Source: Porphyrobacter sp. AAP60
Lineage (GTDB): Bacteria > Pseudomonadota > Alphaproteobacteria > Sphingomonadales > Sphingomonadaceae
Direction: 5' to 3'
Assembly: GCF_001296025.1 (NCBI RefSeq)
Contig: NZ_LJHV01000002.1
Coordinates: forward strand, 682,001 to 746,000
DNA: 64,000 nt
The notes under the pieces are model-generated. The model did not search any database. It had not been told where the DNA came from and saw only the letters and a program-made list of their open reading frames with translations. This document shows positions 7,941 to 17,716 of this stretch, in pieces. Within the stretch, counting starts at the first letter, position 1. Each line of letters opens with the position of its first letter. The position numbers and the translations under genes are program-made.

Positions 7941-9319
7941 AGGCAGGCCGCTAGCGCTTCAGCGACCCTTTCGGCAAGCTGCGAAGGAGTAAATGCCGGG
8001 CCTGCCCGCCGCGCGGCCTCACCGTGCAGCCACACAGCCTCGCAAGCTGCAGTGAAGGGATCGGCGCCGGTCGCCATCCGGCTAACCGCTATTCCGGCGA
8101 GCACATCGCCGCTTCCCGCGACCGAAAGCCAGCTTGGCGCGGGTGGTGCGATCGCGATACGGCCATCGGGCGCAGCAATGATTGTGTCCGGCCCTTTGGC
8201 GCAAATAACCATCCCGCTTGCCGTTGAGAGCGATCTGGCACGGTTGATACGACCCTCCGCAATCACACAGAAAGCGCGGCACAGTGCTTCCAATTCGCCA
8301 TCGTGCGGGGTGGCGAGAATGGGTTGATCTGCATTGAGCATCCAGGGGCCGACCAAATGAAGGGCATCGGCATCAAGTACGATTGCCGCGGCGGATCGAA
8401 GAGCCTCCTCAAGCCCCTTGCGCGCCCCGTCGTGCCTGTCCAGACCCGGTCCGATCAATACGGCATTGATGCGTTCATCCGACAATGCCACGCGATATGG
8501 CGATGGATCGACTACAAGATCAGGCGGTGCCTGGTGCAAATCATGTGCTGCCAGTTTCACATAGCCCGCCCCTGCCCGCATCGCTGCCAGTGCAGACAGC
8601 GTCGCAGCCCCCAGCATGTCTCCACCCAACACCATCGCGAGGCCGCGGCGGTATTTGTGACTATCTGCAGCGGGCGACGCGATTTTCGGGCGTGTTATCA
8701 ACTGCGCAGCCCCCTCCACCGCGCCGATGCCGATCGGCACAAGCCGCATCTGCCCCATCAATTCCCGGCCCGGCAGGCGCCAATGCGTGAACTTCCATGC
8801 GCCGAGCGCCAAGGTCAGATCATAGGCCGGCAGACCGCTGTTGAGCGCTGCGCCGCTATCGCTGGCAACGCCGGAGGGCACGTCCACCGCGACCCGGTAA
8901 CGATGCCGCGCCGCCAGATCGCATAGCAACAATGCGTGTTCCGCCACCAGTGGTCGTGCAAGGCCCGAACCGAACAGGCAATCAACGAATACCTCGCCTG
9001 AAACCCCCGCCCGCCCGACCGGCCCGCCCCAGCGCTGCGCTGCCGCCTTCGCCGCATCGGTCGCAGGATCAAGCGGGGCGACGACATTCACCGCATTGCC
9101 TGCCGCGCGCAAAAGTCGCGCGATAACATAGCCATCGCCGCCATTGTTACCAGGGCCGCACAACACGGTGATGTTGCGGCCCGCGGCGACCCGCCGGATC
9201 CAGTCCGCCGCGCCGCCTGCGGCAACCTCCATCAGCTCGGAAACGCTGGTTCCGCTATCGAAAAGCGCCTGTTCGGCAGCGCGCATCTGCGCTGCAGTGA
9301 GAACCTGCGCGGCGCTCAC
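7937..9319 (-). CDS. nnr: Bifunctional NAD(P)HX epimerase / ADP-dependent dehydratase
   Basis: A 460-residue two-domain nicotinamide nucleotide repair enzyme. The N-terminal YjeF/NAXE epimerase domain spans about residues 10-210 with the loop LCGPGNNGGDGYVIARLL. The C-terminal ribokinase-like NAXD dehydratase domain spans about 220-455 with ATPHDGELE and the catalytic loop VAGSGDVLAGI. It restores hydrated, damaged NADH and NADPH. Both ends overlap their neighbours by 4 bp (the small lipoprotein upstream, the methyltransferase downstream), so it is part of the ilvD operon. Confidence 0.95.
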   Translation of the reverse strand: MSAAQVLTAAQMRAAEQALFDSGTSVSELMEVAAGGAADWIRRVAAGRNITVLCGPGNNGGDGYVIARLLRAAGNAVNVVAPLDPATDAAKAAAQRWGGPVGRAGVSGEVFVDCLFGSGLARPLVAEHALLLCDLAARHRYRVAVDVPSGVASDSGAALNSGLPAYDLTLALGAWKFTHWRLPGRELMGQMRLVPIGIGAVEGAAQLITRPKIASPAADSHKYRRGLAMVLGGDMLGAATLSALAAMRAGAGYVKLAAHDLHQAPPDLVVDPSPYRVALSDERINAVLIGPGLDRHDGARKGLEEALRSAAAIVLDADALHLVGPWMLNADQPILATPHDGELEALCRAFCVIAEGRINRARSLSTASGMVICAKGPDTIIAAPDGRIAIAPPAPSWLSVAGSGDVLAGIAVSRMATGADPFTAACEAVWLHGEAARRAGPAFTPSQLAERVAEALAACL

Positions 9320-9669
9320 GGCGCAGGCGGTGTCAGCAATGCTTGCGGAATGCGATAACGATCAGCCCCCACAGCGAAGCTTCCCGCATCCGCCATACCG
9401 GGTTCAGGCACCAATGGTTCGGCTCCGTCGAGGGGAACGAGCGCACCGGTTTCTGCCATGCGGGCGAACCTGCGGAAACCGCCATCGGGATGGTGGATCA
9501 CGATCTCCCCACCACTCGTCTGTTCGAGTGTGCAAACAGTGGAGAAACCCGCCCCTGCGCCAATCGCGCAATCGACCTGCGCACCCGGCGGCGGCGGGGA
9601 CACTTCAGCCCCGCCGCACGCTGCGGTGGCAGTCACCAGGGCCAGCGCGCTAGATATCCGCAAAAACAT
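9316..9669 (-). CDS. Small putative lipoprotein of unknown function
   Basis: A 117-residue protein with an N-terminal hydrophobic segment ([18 protein letters not shown]) and a cysteine at residue 18 that could be lipidated, although the lipobox (TAAC) is weak. The rest includes a PPPP stretch, two further cysteines (VDCAIG, VCTLEQ) that could form a disulfide, and a beta-rich part ([15 protein letters not shown]). I recognise no domain. It overlaps the end of ilvD by 20 bp and the start of nnr by 4 bp, so it is certainly in that operon; the context suggests an envelope housekeeping gene rather than a role in valine synthesis. Confidence 0.75.
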   Translation of the reverse strand: MFLRISSALALVTATAACGGAEVSPPPPGAQVDCAIGAGAGFSTVCTLEQTSGGEIVIHHPDGGFRRFARMAETGALVPLDGAEPLVPEPGMADAGSFAVGADRYRIPQALLTPPAP

Positions 9670-11371
9670 GGGTTTCCGCCTTCGCGCCCGGATGGGTTAG
9701 CGCACCGAACCGCGCCGGGCCGACATTCTGAGCATAGCGCCAGAGCGCGCCAGCCTGATAATCGTGGCTGCGCGGCTGCCATGCCTTGCGACGCTCTGTC
9801 AGGACATCTTCGGCGACGTCGAGTTCAATCGTGCCCGCTTCGGCATCGATGCTGATGATGTCGCCATCCTTGATCAGCGCAATCGGCCCGCCTTCGGCAG
9901 CTTCCGGGCCAACGTGCCCGATGCAGAAGCCGCGCGTCGCGCCGGAAAAACGTCCGTCGGTGATCAGCGCAACCTTTTCGCCCATGCCTTGCCCGTAGAG
10001 CGCGGCGGTGGTCGACAGCATCTCGCGCATCCCGGGGCCGCCCTTGGGCCCTTCATAACGGATCACGATCACGCAGCCCTCCGCAATGTCGCGACTTTCG
10101 ACAGCGGCAAAGGCATCTTCTTCGCAATCGAACACCCTTGCAGGGCCGGAGAACTGGAGCCGCGCCATCCCGGCAACCTTCACGATCGCGCCATCAGGCG
10201 CGAGGCTGCCCTTGAGGCCGACAACACCGCCGGTAGGGGTGAGCGGGGACTTCACATCGTAGAACACCTTCTGATCAGGGTTCCAGGTAATTTCCTCAAG
10301 GTTTTCGCCGATGGTCTTGCCGGTGACAGTGATCGGGTTCGGGTCGATGAACCCGCCATCCAGCAATGTTTTCATCGCCATGTAGACCCCGCCCGCCTCG
10401 TGCATATCCTTGGCGACATACCGACCGCCGGGCTTCAGATCTGCAATGTAAGGCGTTGATTTGAATATCTCGGCAACATCGAAAAGATCAAAGTCGATCC
10501 CTGCCTCGCTCGCCATGGCGGGCAGATGCAGCGCGGCGTTGGTCGATCCGCCGGTAGCCGCCACAACGCGGGCGGCGTTCTCGAACGCGGCGCGGGTGCA
10601 GATGTCACGGGGGCGCAAGTTGCGGGCGACGAGTTCCATCACCTGCTTGCCCGCCGCGACAGCGATGTCATCACGCGATCTGTAAGGCGCGGGCGCCATG
10701 TTGCTGTTTGGTAAGGACAATCCAATCGCCTCGCCAACGCAGGCCATGGTGTTGGCGGTAAACTGGCCCCCGCAGGCGCCGTGTCCGGGGCAGGCGACCT
10801 TTTCGAGCGCGATCAGTTCGGTCAGCGGGCAATTCCCGGCGGCGAACTGGCCCACGGCCTCGAACACATCCACCACGGTCACATCATTGCCGCGGTGCGT
10901 GCCGGGCAGGATCGAACCGCCATAGACGAAGATCGAGGGCACATTCAGCCGAAGCATCGCCATCATCATGCCGGGCAGGCTCTTGTCGCAGCCAGCAAAG
11001 CCGACAAGCGCGTCATAACAATGACCTCTGACCGAAACTTCGACCGAATCCGCAATGATCTCGCGGCTGATGAGCGAACTTTTCATCCCCTGATGGCCCA
11101 TAGCGATGCCATCGGTAACGGTGATGGTGTTGAACCGCCGCGGGGTGCCCCCGCCTGCGATGACGCCTTCGCGGCAGATATCGGCCTGCGCGTTCAAGGT
11201 GGTGTTGCACGGCGCGCTATCGTTCCCGGCGCTGATCACACCGACGAAAGGCGCGGCGATTTCTTCCTCGGTCATGCCCATCGCATAGTAGTATGAACGG
11301 TGCGGAGCGCGCTCCGGCCCGACCGAAACGTGGCGGCTGGGAAGCTTCGATTTGTCAAACTTGGACGACAT
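9650..11371 (-). CDS. ilvD: Dihydroxy-acid dehydratase
   Basis: A 573-residue IlvD/Edd-family enzyme that dehydrates dihydroxy-isovalerate and dihydroxy-methylvalerate in valine, leucine and isoleucine synthesis. Iron-sulfur ligands are visible in [11 protein letters not shown] and [16 protein letters not shown], and the C-terminal half has [21 protein letters not shown]. The length is normal for the short IlvD class. AGGAAA lies just upstream of the ATG. It leads a four-gene overlapping operon with a small lipoprotein, nnr and an RNA methyltransferase. Confidence 0.97.
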   Translation of the reverse strand: MSSKFDKSKLPSRHVSVGPERAPHRSYYYAMGMTEEEIAAPFVGVISAGNDSAPCNTTLNAQADICREGVIAGGGTPRRFNTITVTDGIAMGHQGMKSSLISREIIADSVEVSVRGHCYDALVGFAGCDKSLPGMMMAMLRLNVPSIFVYGGSILPGTHRGNDVTVVDVFEAVGQFAAGNCPLTELIALEKVACPGHGACGGQFTANTMACVGEAIGLSLPNSNMAPAPYRSRDDIAVAAGKQVMELVARNLRPRDICTRAAFENAARVVAATGGSTNAALHLPAMASEAGIDFDLFDVAEIFKSTPYIADLKPGGRYVAKDMHEAGGVYMAMKTLLDGGFIDPNPITVTGKTIGENLEEITWNPDQKVFYDVKSPLTPTGGVVGLKGSLAPDGAIVKVAGMARLQFSGPARVFDCEEDAFAAVESRDIAEGCVIVIRYEGPKGGPGMREMLSTTAALYGQGMGEKVALITDGRFSGATRGFCIGHVGPEAAEGGPIALIKDGDIISIDAEAGTIELDVAEDVLTERRKAWQPRSHDYQAGALWRYAQNVGPARFGALTHPGAKAETHVFADI

Positions 11372-11413
11372 AAGATTTCCTGTAGCGGGGATTTTGTGAA
11401 ACGTCCCCTGCCT

Positions 11414-12130
11414 TCAGGCGAGCGCTGACGCAACCCTTTGCGCAATATTGGCAAGCAATGCCGCCCAGCGGGTGTGATCTTCGGGGTTTTGCGTGAGGTC
11501 TTGCCGCAGTTCGACGCCGAGATAGGGGCGTCCTGCACCTTCCGCATGGCGGTTCATGGTGTAATTTAAATCGCGGCCCGAATAGGGGAGGTTGTCGCCG
11601 ACATTCAGCCCCTCGGCTTCAAACATGGGAATGGCGATCCGGGCGGCGCGGTCATCCTGATTGTACAGCACGCCGACCTGCCACGGACGCGCCTCCTCGC
11701 GTGAGGCAAGGCGCGGGGTGAAGCTGTGGAGCGAGAGGATCAGCGCGGGCTCTGCCGCCGCCAGCCAATCGGACAATACGGTGTGATAGGGCCGGTGGAA
11801 GCGGGTAAGCCGCCCTTCCCTTTCCACGCCGATATTGCCGGGGATCGGGTGACCGTCGCTCGCCTCGGGGACGAGGCCGGGGGCGCTTTCTTCGCGATTG
11901 AAATCACACACCAGGCGGCTGACGGCGGCGATGTAGGCGGGAATGGCGTGATCGCGGGCGAGGCGTTCAGCAATCGCTTCGGTGCCGATGTCGACTGCGA
12001 TGTGTTCGTGCAGCAAGTGTGCGGGTATGCCGAGGCTGATATCGGCGGGCACATGGTTCGAGGCATGATCGGCGGTGCAGACGATGCCGCCTTTGGTGGC
12101 GGTGCCAAGCTGGCGGTAAGATTCGTTCAC
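11414..12130 (-). CDS. N-formylglutamate amidohydrolase
   Basis: A 238-residue member of the N-formylglutamate amidohydrolase (HutG-like) family, which releases formate from N-formyl amino acids. Typical segments are CTADHASNHVP (about residues 18-28), LVCDFNRE, ILSLHSFTP and the final LGVELRQDL. I start at GTG 12130, just after AGGG, because the possible extension to 12193 translates a dispersed palindromic repeat (peptide SASTSSARTG) and is not part of the family. No other hut genes are in the window, so it may act on formylated peptides or amino acids outside histidine degradation. Confidence 0.85.
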   Translation of the reverse strand: MNESYRQLGTATKGGIVCTADHASNHVPADISLGIPAHLLHEHIAVDIGTEAIAERLARDHAIPAYIAAVSRLVCDFNREESAPGLVPEASDGHPIPGNIGVEREGRLTRFHRPYHTVLSDWLAAAEPALILSLHSFTPRLASREEARPWQVGVLYNQDDRAARIAIPMFEAEGLNVGDNLPYSGRDLNYTMNRHAEGAGRPYLGVELRQDLTQNPEDHTRWAALLANIAQRVASALA

Positions 12131-12141
12131 GATCCCTAACC

Positions 12142-12228
12142 CCGTTCGTGCTGAGCTTGTCGAAGCACTGTTCTTCTTCTGAGCTTGATCCAAAAAATAC
12201 GGCCCTTCGACAAGCTCTGGGCGAACGG
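12142..12228. repeat. Dispersed palindromic repeat, family A
   Basis: An imperfect inverted repeat whose arms start CCGTTCGTGCTGAGCTTGTC and end with the complementary GACAAGCTCTGGGCGAACGG, around an unrelated loop. A second copy lies at 35705-35796. The stems would fold into a long hairpin between ispE and the amidohydrolase. Such REP-like elements (GAGCTTGTCGAAG core) are widely scattered in sphingomonad genomes. Confidence 0.85.
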
Positions 12229-12241
12229 AGTTTTTTGGCAG

Positions 12242-13069
12242 TTAACGCAGCCGCCCTGCCATGATCCACCACTCTCCCGGCATCGCTACCGCCGCTGCAT
12301 CGCGGGCCTCGGGCGTGTCGTAGAGCGCAAAGCAGGTCGCGCCGGAACCTGACATGCGGGCGAGCCACGGCGAAGTGGCTTGCAGAGCCTCCAGCACCTT
12401 GGCGATCACTGGGCACAACGAAATGGCGGGGGCTTCGAGGTCGTTGCGCCCTTCCCTTGCGATCCTTGATGCCGGGCCTTCGGGCACTGCGCCCCTGTCT
12501 TCACCATCCCAAGCCTTGAAGACCGGGCCAGTGCTGAGCGGCACACGAGGGTTGACCAACAGGACAGGGGTTCCGGCGAGGTCGTCTTCGACTTCGCGTT
12601 GCTCGGTGCCGGTGCCGAGGCCGATGTGGGTGCGGCTGAGGACGCAGGCGGGCACATCCGCGCCAAGCTTTGCCGCCCTCGCTTGCCAATCTTCGGGCAG
12701 GCCGTGCAATGCCTCGACGATCCGGAACACCGCCCCCGCATCCGCCGACCCGCCGCCGAGACCAGCCGCGACAGGGAGGTTTTTCTCCAGCGTTATCGCA
12801 AGACCCTCCGGGCGCGGCAGCGCGGTCAGTGCCTTGGCCACAAGGTTGTCGAAAGGATTGTCCAGCCCGCCCGCAAATTCGCCCAGCGTGGTGACGCTGT
12901 CCTGCGCGGCCGGCTCCGCCGTCAGCACATCGCCCGCATCGACGAAGGCGAACAGGGTCTCAAGCTCGTGATACCCGTCCTCCCTGCGCCTGCGGACATG
13001 CAGCGCGAGGTTGATCTTGGCGTAGGCGGTTTCGCGCAAATCGAACGTCCCCTCAGCTTCGAGCGTCAA
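12242..13069 (-). CDS. ispE: 4-diphosphocytidyl-2-C-methyl-D-erythritol kinase
   Basis: A 275-residue GHMP kinase of the non-mevalonate isoprenoid pathway, phosphorylating the 2-hydroxyl of CDP-methylerythritol. The N-terminal AYAKINLALHVRRRREDGYH is the family signature, the ATP loop is LPVAAGLGGGSADAGA (about residues 96-111) and the C-terminal glycine-rich motif is ARMSGSGATCFAL. It follows a small membrane-protein gene by 9 bp on the minus strand and probably shares its transcript. Confidence 0.95.
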   Translation of the reverse strand: MTLEAEGTFDLRETAYAKINLALHVRRRREDGYHELETLFAFVDAGDVLTAEPAAQDSVTTLGEFAGGLDNPFDNLVAKALTALPRPEGLAITLEKNLPVAAGLGGGSADAGAVFRIVEALHGLPEDWQARAAKLGADVPACVLSRTHIGLGTGTEQREVEDDLAGTPVLLVNPRVPLSTGPVFKAWDGEDRGAVPEGPASRIAREGRNDLEAPAISLCPVIAKVLEALQATSPWLARMSGSGATCFALYDTPEARDAAAVAMPGEWWIMAGRLR

Positions 13070-13078
13070 GTCAGCTTC

Positions 13079-13327
13079 TTACTCATCTGAAGCGAGCGCA
13101 CGGCTAATCCGCTCTTCCTGATACGGTTCCAGCGCCCCCTCGGGAGCCATCGCAGCAAGATGAACCACTGCGGCACTCCGCACCCGTTCCTGCTGATATG
13201 GCTCCATGTTCGCGTACATTCCCCAAACACCGAAAAACAGAGTCGCGAAAATCAACGAGGTCGTGCGCACGGCCCTGTCGAAAACCGGCAGTCCCTTACG
13301 CTTTGAGACCTGCTTATCCTGAGCCAT
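13079..13327 (-). CDS. Small single-span membrane protein, unknown function
   Basis: An 82-residue protein with a basic N-terminus, one transmembrane segment at about residues 24-42 (SLIFATLFFGVWGMY) and a C-terminal part holding two copies of one motif, EPYQQERVRSA and EPYQEERISRA, about 24 residues apart. I recognise no family. It lies 9 bp before ispE and 67 bp after ETF-QO, all on the minus strand. The short repeated motif suggests a duplicated binding or oligomerisation helix. Confidence 0.65.
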   Translation of the reverse strand: MAQDKQVSKRKGLPVFDRAVRTTSLIFATLFFGVWGMYANMEPYQQERVRSAAVVHLAAMAPEGALEPYQEERISRALASDE

Positions 13328-13394
13328 TAGGCGATACTCCCCGGATCCAGTTTCGGTGCACGAGATGCGATCAGAGCCTTCTCGCGCAGCAGCC

Positions 13395-15044
13395 TCACAT
13401 ATTCGGATAGTTCGGCCCGCCGCCGCCTTCCGGCGTCACCCAGTTGATGTTCTGGTTGGGATCCTTGATGTCGCAGGTCTTGCAGTGGACACAGTTCTGC
13501 GAGTTGATCTGGAACTTGGGCTCGCCGGTCTTTTCGTCGACCAGCCATTCGTAGACCCCCGCCGGGCAATATCGCGCCGACGGCCCGCCATAGACGGCAA
13601 GCTCACTCTCCTTCTGCAATTGCAGATCGGCGACCTGCAGGTGGCAGGGCTGGTCCTCGGCATGGTTGGTGTAGCTGTAGGCGACGTTGGTCAGCTTATC
13701 GAAGGTGATCACGCCATCGGGCTTGGGGTAGTCGATCTTCTTGTAGAGATCGGCCCGGCCGGTCATTTCGTAATCGCGGTGGTGCTTCATACTGATGGGG
13801 AGGCCGATCTTGAGCGTCCTCATCCACATGTCGATGCCTGCCAGCACCGTGCCGATTTCGCCGCCGAACTTGGCGACCGCAGGCTCGGCGTTCTGGACGA
13901 CCTTGAGCTCGGCCGCGATCCAGCTGGAGCGCACCGCAGCATCGTAATCCATCAGCTCGGTCTTTTCATGGCCCGCAGCGATTGCCCCAGCGATGGATTC
14001 TGCCGCCAGCATCCCGCTCTTCATCGCGGTATGGCTGCCCTTGATGCGCGGCACATTGACGAAGCCCGCCGCGCAGCCGATCAGTGCGCCGCCGGGGAAC
14101 GCCAGTTTCGGGACAGACTGCCAGCCGCCCTCGTTGATCGCGCGCGCACCATAGCTGACGCGCTTGCCGCCTTCGAGATATTCGCGGATCGCCGGGTGGT
14201 TCTTCCAGCGCTGGAATTCCTGATAGGGCGAAACCCACGGGTTCTTGTAATCAAGCGCCGTCACGAAGCCCAAGGCCACCTGCCCGTTCGCCTGATGGTA
14301 GAGGAAGCCCCCGCCCCAGCTCTCGCTTTCCGACAGAGGCCAGCCCTGCGTGTGGATCACCCGGCCCGGCTTGTGCTTTTTGGGATCGATGTCCCACAAT
14401 TCCTTGATGCCAAGGCCATAAACCTGCGGCTGGCAATTCGCCTCAAGGTCGAACTTCGCCTTCATACGCTTGGTCAGGTTGCCGCGCGCGCCTTCGGCCA
14501 GCACGGTGTATTTGGCGTGGATTTCCATGCCGGGCGTGTAATCGCCCTTGTGGCTGCCATCAGCGGCGACGCCCATGTCCTGCGTGATCACGCCTGCAAC
14601 GCGGCCTTCATCGTCGATCATCACGTCGGCGGCGGGGAAGCCGGGGAACACCATGACACCCAGCGCCTCGGCCTGTTCGGCCAGCCAGCGGGTCATGTTG
14701 CCCAGCGATCCGGTGTAGCAGCCCGAATTGCTCATCAGTGGCGGCATAAAGACGTGAGGCATCGAGGTTTTGCCGTTTTTCGACAGCACCCAGTGCCAGT
14801 TATCGGTCACCGGGGTTTCCGCCATCGGGCACCCCTGGTCGCGCCATTCGGGCAGCAACTCGTCCAGAGCCTTGGGATCGACCACCGCGCCCGACAGGAT
14901 ATGGGCGCCGATTTCCGAACCCTTTTCGAGCACGATGACCTCGAGTTCGGCATTGATCTGCTTGAGCTTGATTGCCGCCGCGAGGCCAGCCGGACCGCCG
15001 CCGACAATCACGACATCGCAGGGCATTGATTCACGTTCGACCAT
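13395..15044 (-). CDS. Electron transfer flavoprotein-ubiquinone oxidoreductase
   Basis: A 549-residue ETF-QO, which passes electrons from ETF (fatty acid and amino acid dehydrogenases) to ubiquinone at the membrane. FAD binding is shown by DVVIVGGGPAGLAAAIKL near the N-terminus. The C-terminus has the 4Fe-4S cysteines in RYCPAGVYEW and NCVHCKTCDIKDP, ending PNYPNM. ATG 15044 is chosen because AGGAAA lies upstream; a longer reading to 15089 is less likely. It is divergent from the uracil-DNA glycosylase-like gene across a 114-bp gap with no other feature that I can name. Confidence 0.95.
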   Translation of the reverse strand: MVERESMPCDVVIVGGGPAGLAAAIKLKQINAELEVIVLEKGSEIGAHILSGAVVDPKALDELLPEWRDQGCPMAETPVTDNWHWVLSKNGKTSMPHVFMPPLMSNSGCYTGSLGNMTRWLAEQAEALGVMVFPGFPAADVMIDDEGRVAGVITQDMGVAADGSHKGDYTPGMEIHAKYTVLAEGARGNLTKRMKAKFDLEANCQPQVYGLGIKELWDIDPKKHKPGRVIHTQGWPLSESESWGGGFLYHQANGQVALGFVTALDYKNPWVSPYQEFQRWKNHPAIREYLEGGKRVSYGARAINEGGWQSVPKLAFPGGALIGCAAGFVNVPRIKGSHTAMKSGMLAAESIAGAIAAGHEKTELMDYDAAVRSSWIAAELKVVQNAEPAVAKFGGEIGTVLAGIDMWMRTLKIGLPISMKHHRDYEMTGRADLYKKIDYPKPDGVITFDKLTNVAYSYTNHAEDQPCHLQVADLQLQKESELAVYGGPSARYCPAGVYEWLVDEKTGEPKFQINSQNCVHCKTCDIKDPNQNINWVTPEGGGGPNYPNM

Positions 15045-15158
15045 CGGGCTTTCCTGATCCTTGATAGTTTTGGCGCGCTCGCCGCACATTCCGGCGAATT
15101 GCTCTCCCCTTGCACTTGCTAACTGGGATTCGCCCCGTCAAGACCTCGCTTTATCAGC

Positions 15159-15962
15159 ATGACCACCGCAGCCCCCTCTCTTGCCCGTGATTTTGAGGCG
15201 GCGCTCGCCTGGTGGCGCGCGGCTGGGGTGGACTGCGACTTTGCCGATGACGCTACGGCGTGGTTGGCCGATGCGGCGCTCGACACGCCCGCAATTCCCG
15301 GAAAGTCAACGGCGGGAAGGCCAGGGAACGCCCCCGCCGCAGCGATGGGCGGAGAAAATCCGGCACCGCGCAAATTCGCCGAGATCGCTCTGCCAGCGGC
15401 GGTCACGCCGCGCCGCGACCTGCTGGGCGATTCGCCGCCGACTGATCTCGCCGCCTTCCGCCAATGGTGGCTGGAAGCACCCGCGTTGGATAGCGGGAGG
15501 CTTTATCCTCGGATTGCTCCTGCCGGGCCGGAGGGTGCCACGCTGATGGTGCTGGTGCCGCAACCGGAAGAACATGATCGCGAAAAGCTGCTGGAAGGGC
15601 CGCAGGGCCGCCTGCTCGCCAATATGCTGAGCGCCATGGGGTTGGATGCTGGCGCGGTTTACATCGCATCGGCCTTGCCGTGCCACACGCCGTTGGCCGA
15701 TCTGGCACTGCTGGCGGCCGGCGGAATGGATGCCGTGCTGGCGCATCACATCGGCCTGGTCGCGCCGCAGCGTCTGCTGGTGCTTGGCACAGCGCTTGAA
15801 GCGATGCTGTCAGAAAATGCGGGGCAGCCTTTACGTGAAATCAACCATGCCGGTGGCAAGGTTCCGGTGATGGTAAGCGAAACGCTCGAATCGTTGATGG
15901 AAATGCCCCGGCTCAAAGCCCGGTTCTGGCGGAGATGGATGGAATGGTCGGCCTCACAATGA
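15159..15962 (+). CDS. Uracil-DNA glycosylase-like protein
   Basis: A 267-residue protein with the uracil-DNA glycosylase superfamily fold in its C-terminal two thirds: LMVLVPQPEEHD, GRLLANMLSAMGLD, YIASALPCHTP and RLLVLGTALEAML. The first 100 residues are Ala/Pro-rich and variable. I do not see the four cysteines of the iron-sulfur UDG class 4 enzymes, so it may be a divergent or structural homologue; glycosylase activity is not certain. It is coupled to the transglycosylase downstream by an ATGA overlap. Confidence 0.75.
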   Translation: MTTAAPSLARDFEAALAWWRAAGVDCDFADDATAWLADAALDTPAIPGKSTAGRPGNAPAAAMGGENPAPRKFAEIALPAAVTPRRDLLGDSPPTDLAAFRQWWLEAPALDSGRLYPRIAPAGPEGATLMVLVPQPEEHDREKLLEGPQGRLLANMLSAMGLDAGAVYIASALPCHTPLADLALLAAGGMDAVLAHHIGLVAPQRLLVLGTALEAMLSENAGQPLREINHAGGKVPVMVSETLESLMEMPRLKARFWRRWMEWSASQ

Positions 15963-17716
15963 TGCGCCCGCGCACAAGCCTTTTGGCAATCGCGCTGGCT
16001 GGGCTGGCGTTTCCTGCCGGCGCACAGGCGCAATCGGGCAGTCTGGTCGCCGATTGGCGCGGCGAGGCGCGCAGTGATGCGGCCATTGCCGCAGTGCTGG
16101 GCCGTGAGGATCGCGAACATTACCGCCAGCTGTTCACCGCAATCGACGCGCAGCAATGGCCGATGGTCGAAGAACTGCTCGCCCGGCGTCCCGATGGTGT
16201 GCTGACACAGGCAGCCCGCGCCGAATACTACACCCACGCCAACAGCCCCAAGGTTTCACCCGAACAGATTGCCGGGTGGTTTACCGACGGCACCGAACTG
16301 CCGCAGGCCGATCAGCTGGTGCGCATGGGCGCAAAGCGCGGTGTTACCTCGTTGCCCTCCCTGCCGACCGAACAGGGCTTTGCCCGCCAGCCCTATGCGC
16401 CCAAGCGTATTCTGCCGCGCAATGTGAACGACGGTACGATGCCGTCTTCTACTGCAACGATGATCCTTGAAGCGATCAAGTCAGATAACCCGCTCGAAGC
16501 CCAGCGGCTCCTTTCAGAAGTGGACTGGCAGCTTTCCAGCGACGCCCGCGCCGAATGGCGCCAGCGGGTCGCGTGGAGCCACTATATCGAAAACAACGAT
16601 GCCGCCGCATTGGAACTGGCGCGCACCGCATCCGAGGGCACCGGCGAATGGGTCGCCGAAGGCGCGTGGACCGAAGGTCTGGCCGCATGGCGGCTGGGTT
16701 ATTGCTCGCTGTCGGCAGAAGCTTTTGCGCGAACTGCCGGGCGGGCATCCAATCCCGAACTGGCGGCTGCCGGGCATTACTGGGCGCACCGGTCGCTGGT
16801 CCGTTGCCGCGAGCCGGGACAGGCGCAGCAGCATCTTTCCGCTGCGGCGCAGATGCACGAGACGCTCTACGGCATGCTCGCTGCCGATCAATTGGGCGTC
16901 GAACTGCCCGCCCACGCTCCGCCGCAGGCCTTCGGGCCGGACGACTGGAACCAGCTTGCCCGGCGCGGCAACGTGCGTGTGGCGGTGGCCTTGACCGAGA
17001 TCGGACGTCCCGGCCTGGCGGATGAAGTTTTGCGCCATGAAGCGAAGATCGGCCCTGCCAGCCAATATGGGGCACTCGCCCGGCTGGCACGCGAACTCGG
17101 GCTGCCGTCCACCCAGCTGTGGATGGCGCATAATGCCCCTTACGGCTCCAGCAGCGATCCCAGTTTGCGTTTCCCTGTGGCGCATTGGCAGCCGGTTGGC
17201 GGCTGGCAGGTCGATCCGGCGCTGGCCTTCGCCCACGCGCTGCAGGAATCGAACTTCCGCGCCAATGCTGTCAGCCCCGCCAATGCGCGCGGGCTGATGC
17301 AGATCATGCCCGGCACCGCGCGCGATCACTCAGGTCGCCTCAGCCTTGGTGCCTCTTACGAGGATTTGAACGACCCGCAGGTCAACCTTGCCTACGGCCA
17401 GCGCCATCTGGCGATGCTGCGCGATCATCCTGCGACCGGCGGCGTGCTGCCCAAGATCATGGCCGCCTATAACGCCGGGCTTACACCAATCGGGCGCTGG
17501 AATTACGAGATCAACGATCAGGGCGATCCGCTGCTGTGGATGGAATCGATCCCCTATTGGGAAACGCGCGGCTATGTTGCCATCGTGATGCGCAATTACT
17601 GGATGTATGAACGCGCTGCGGGCGTCCAATCGCCCAGCCGCCGCGCGTTGGCACAAGGCCGCTGGCCGGAATTTCCGCAGGCGGGCACCGTGCGTTCCGC
17701 AAGGCTGGAGCCATAA
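15959..17716 (+). CDS. Soluble lytic murein transglycosylase
   Basis: A 585-residue periplasmic lytic transglycosylase that cleaves peptidoglycan glycan strands to 1,6-anhydro products. A signal peptide spans about residues 1-24 (SLLAIALAGLAFPAGAQAQ). An alpha-helical superhelix follows, then the SLT domain with the catalytic Glu in ALQESNFRANA, the ARGLMQIMPGTA loop and MAAYNAGL. The ATG at 15959 overlaps the upstream stop (ATGATG), so translation is coupled; an upstream start at 15935 would put extra residues before the signal peptide. It overlaps moaB by 1 bp. Confidence 0.94.
   Translation: MMRPRTSLLAIALAGLAFPAGAQAQSGSLVADWRGEARSDAAIAAVLGREDREHYRQLFTAIDAQQWPMVEELLARRPDGVLTQAARAEYYTHANSPKVSPEQIAGWFTDGTELPQADQLVRMGAKRGVTSLPSLPTEQGFARQPYAPKRILPRNVNDGTMPSSTATMILEAIKSDNPLEAQRLLSEVDWQLSSDARAEWRQRVAWSHYIENNDAAALELARTASEGTGEWVAEGAWTEGLAAWRLGYCSLSAEAFARTAGRASNPELAAAGHYWAHRSLVRCREPGQAQQHLSAAAQMHETLYGMLAADQLGVELPAHAPPQAFGPDDWNQLARRGNVRVAVALTEIGRPGLADEVLRHEAKIGPASQYGALARLARELGLPSTQLWMAHNAPYGSSSDPSLRFPVAHWQPVGGWQVDPALAFAHALQESNFRANAVSPANARGLMQIMPGTARDHSGRLSLGASYEDLNDPQVNLAYGQRHLAMLRDHPATGGVLPKIMAAYNAGLTPIGRWNYEINDQGDPLLWMESIPYWETRGYVAIVMRNYWMYERAAGVQSPSRRALAQGRWPEFPQAGTVRSARLEP

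Noticed and set aside
12131-12193. Longer N-terminus of the N-formylglutamate amidohydrolase.
   Set aside because: The extra residues are encoded by the family-A palindromic repeat; GTG 12130 has AGGG upstream.
13356-15029. 557-residue plus-strand reading frame.
   Set aside because: It is the antisense shadow of ETF-QO, which carries unmistakable FAD and iron-sulfur motifs.
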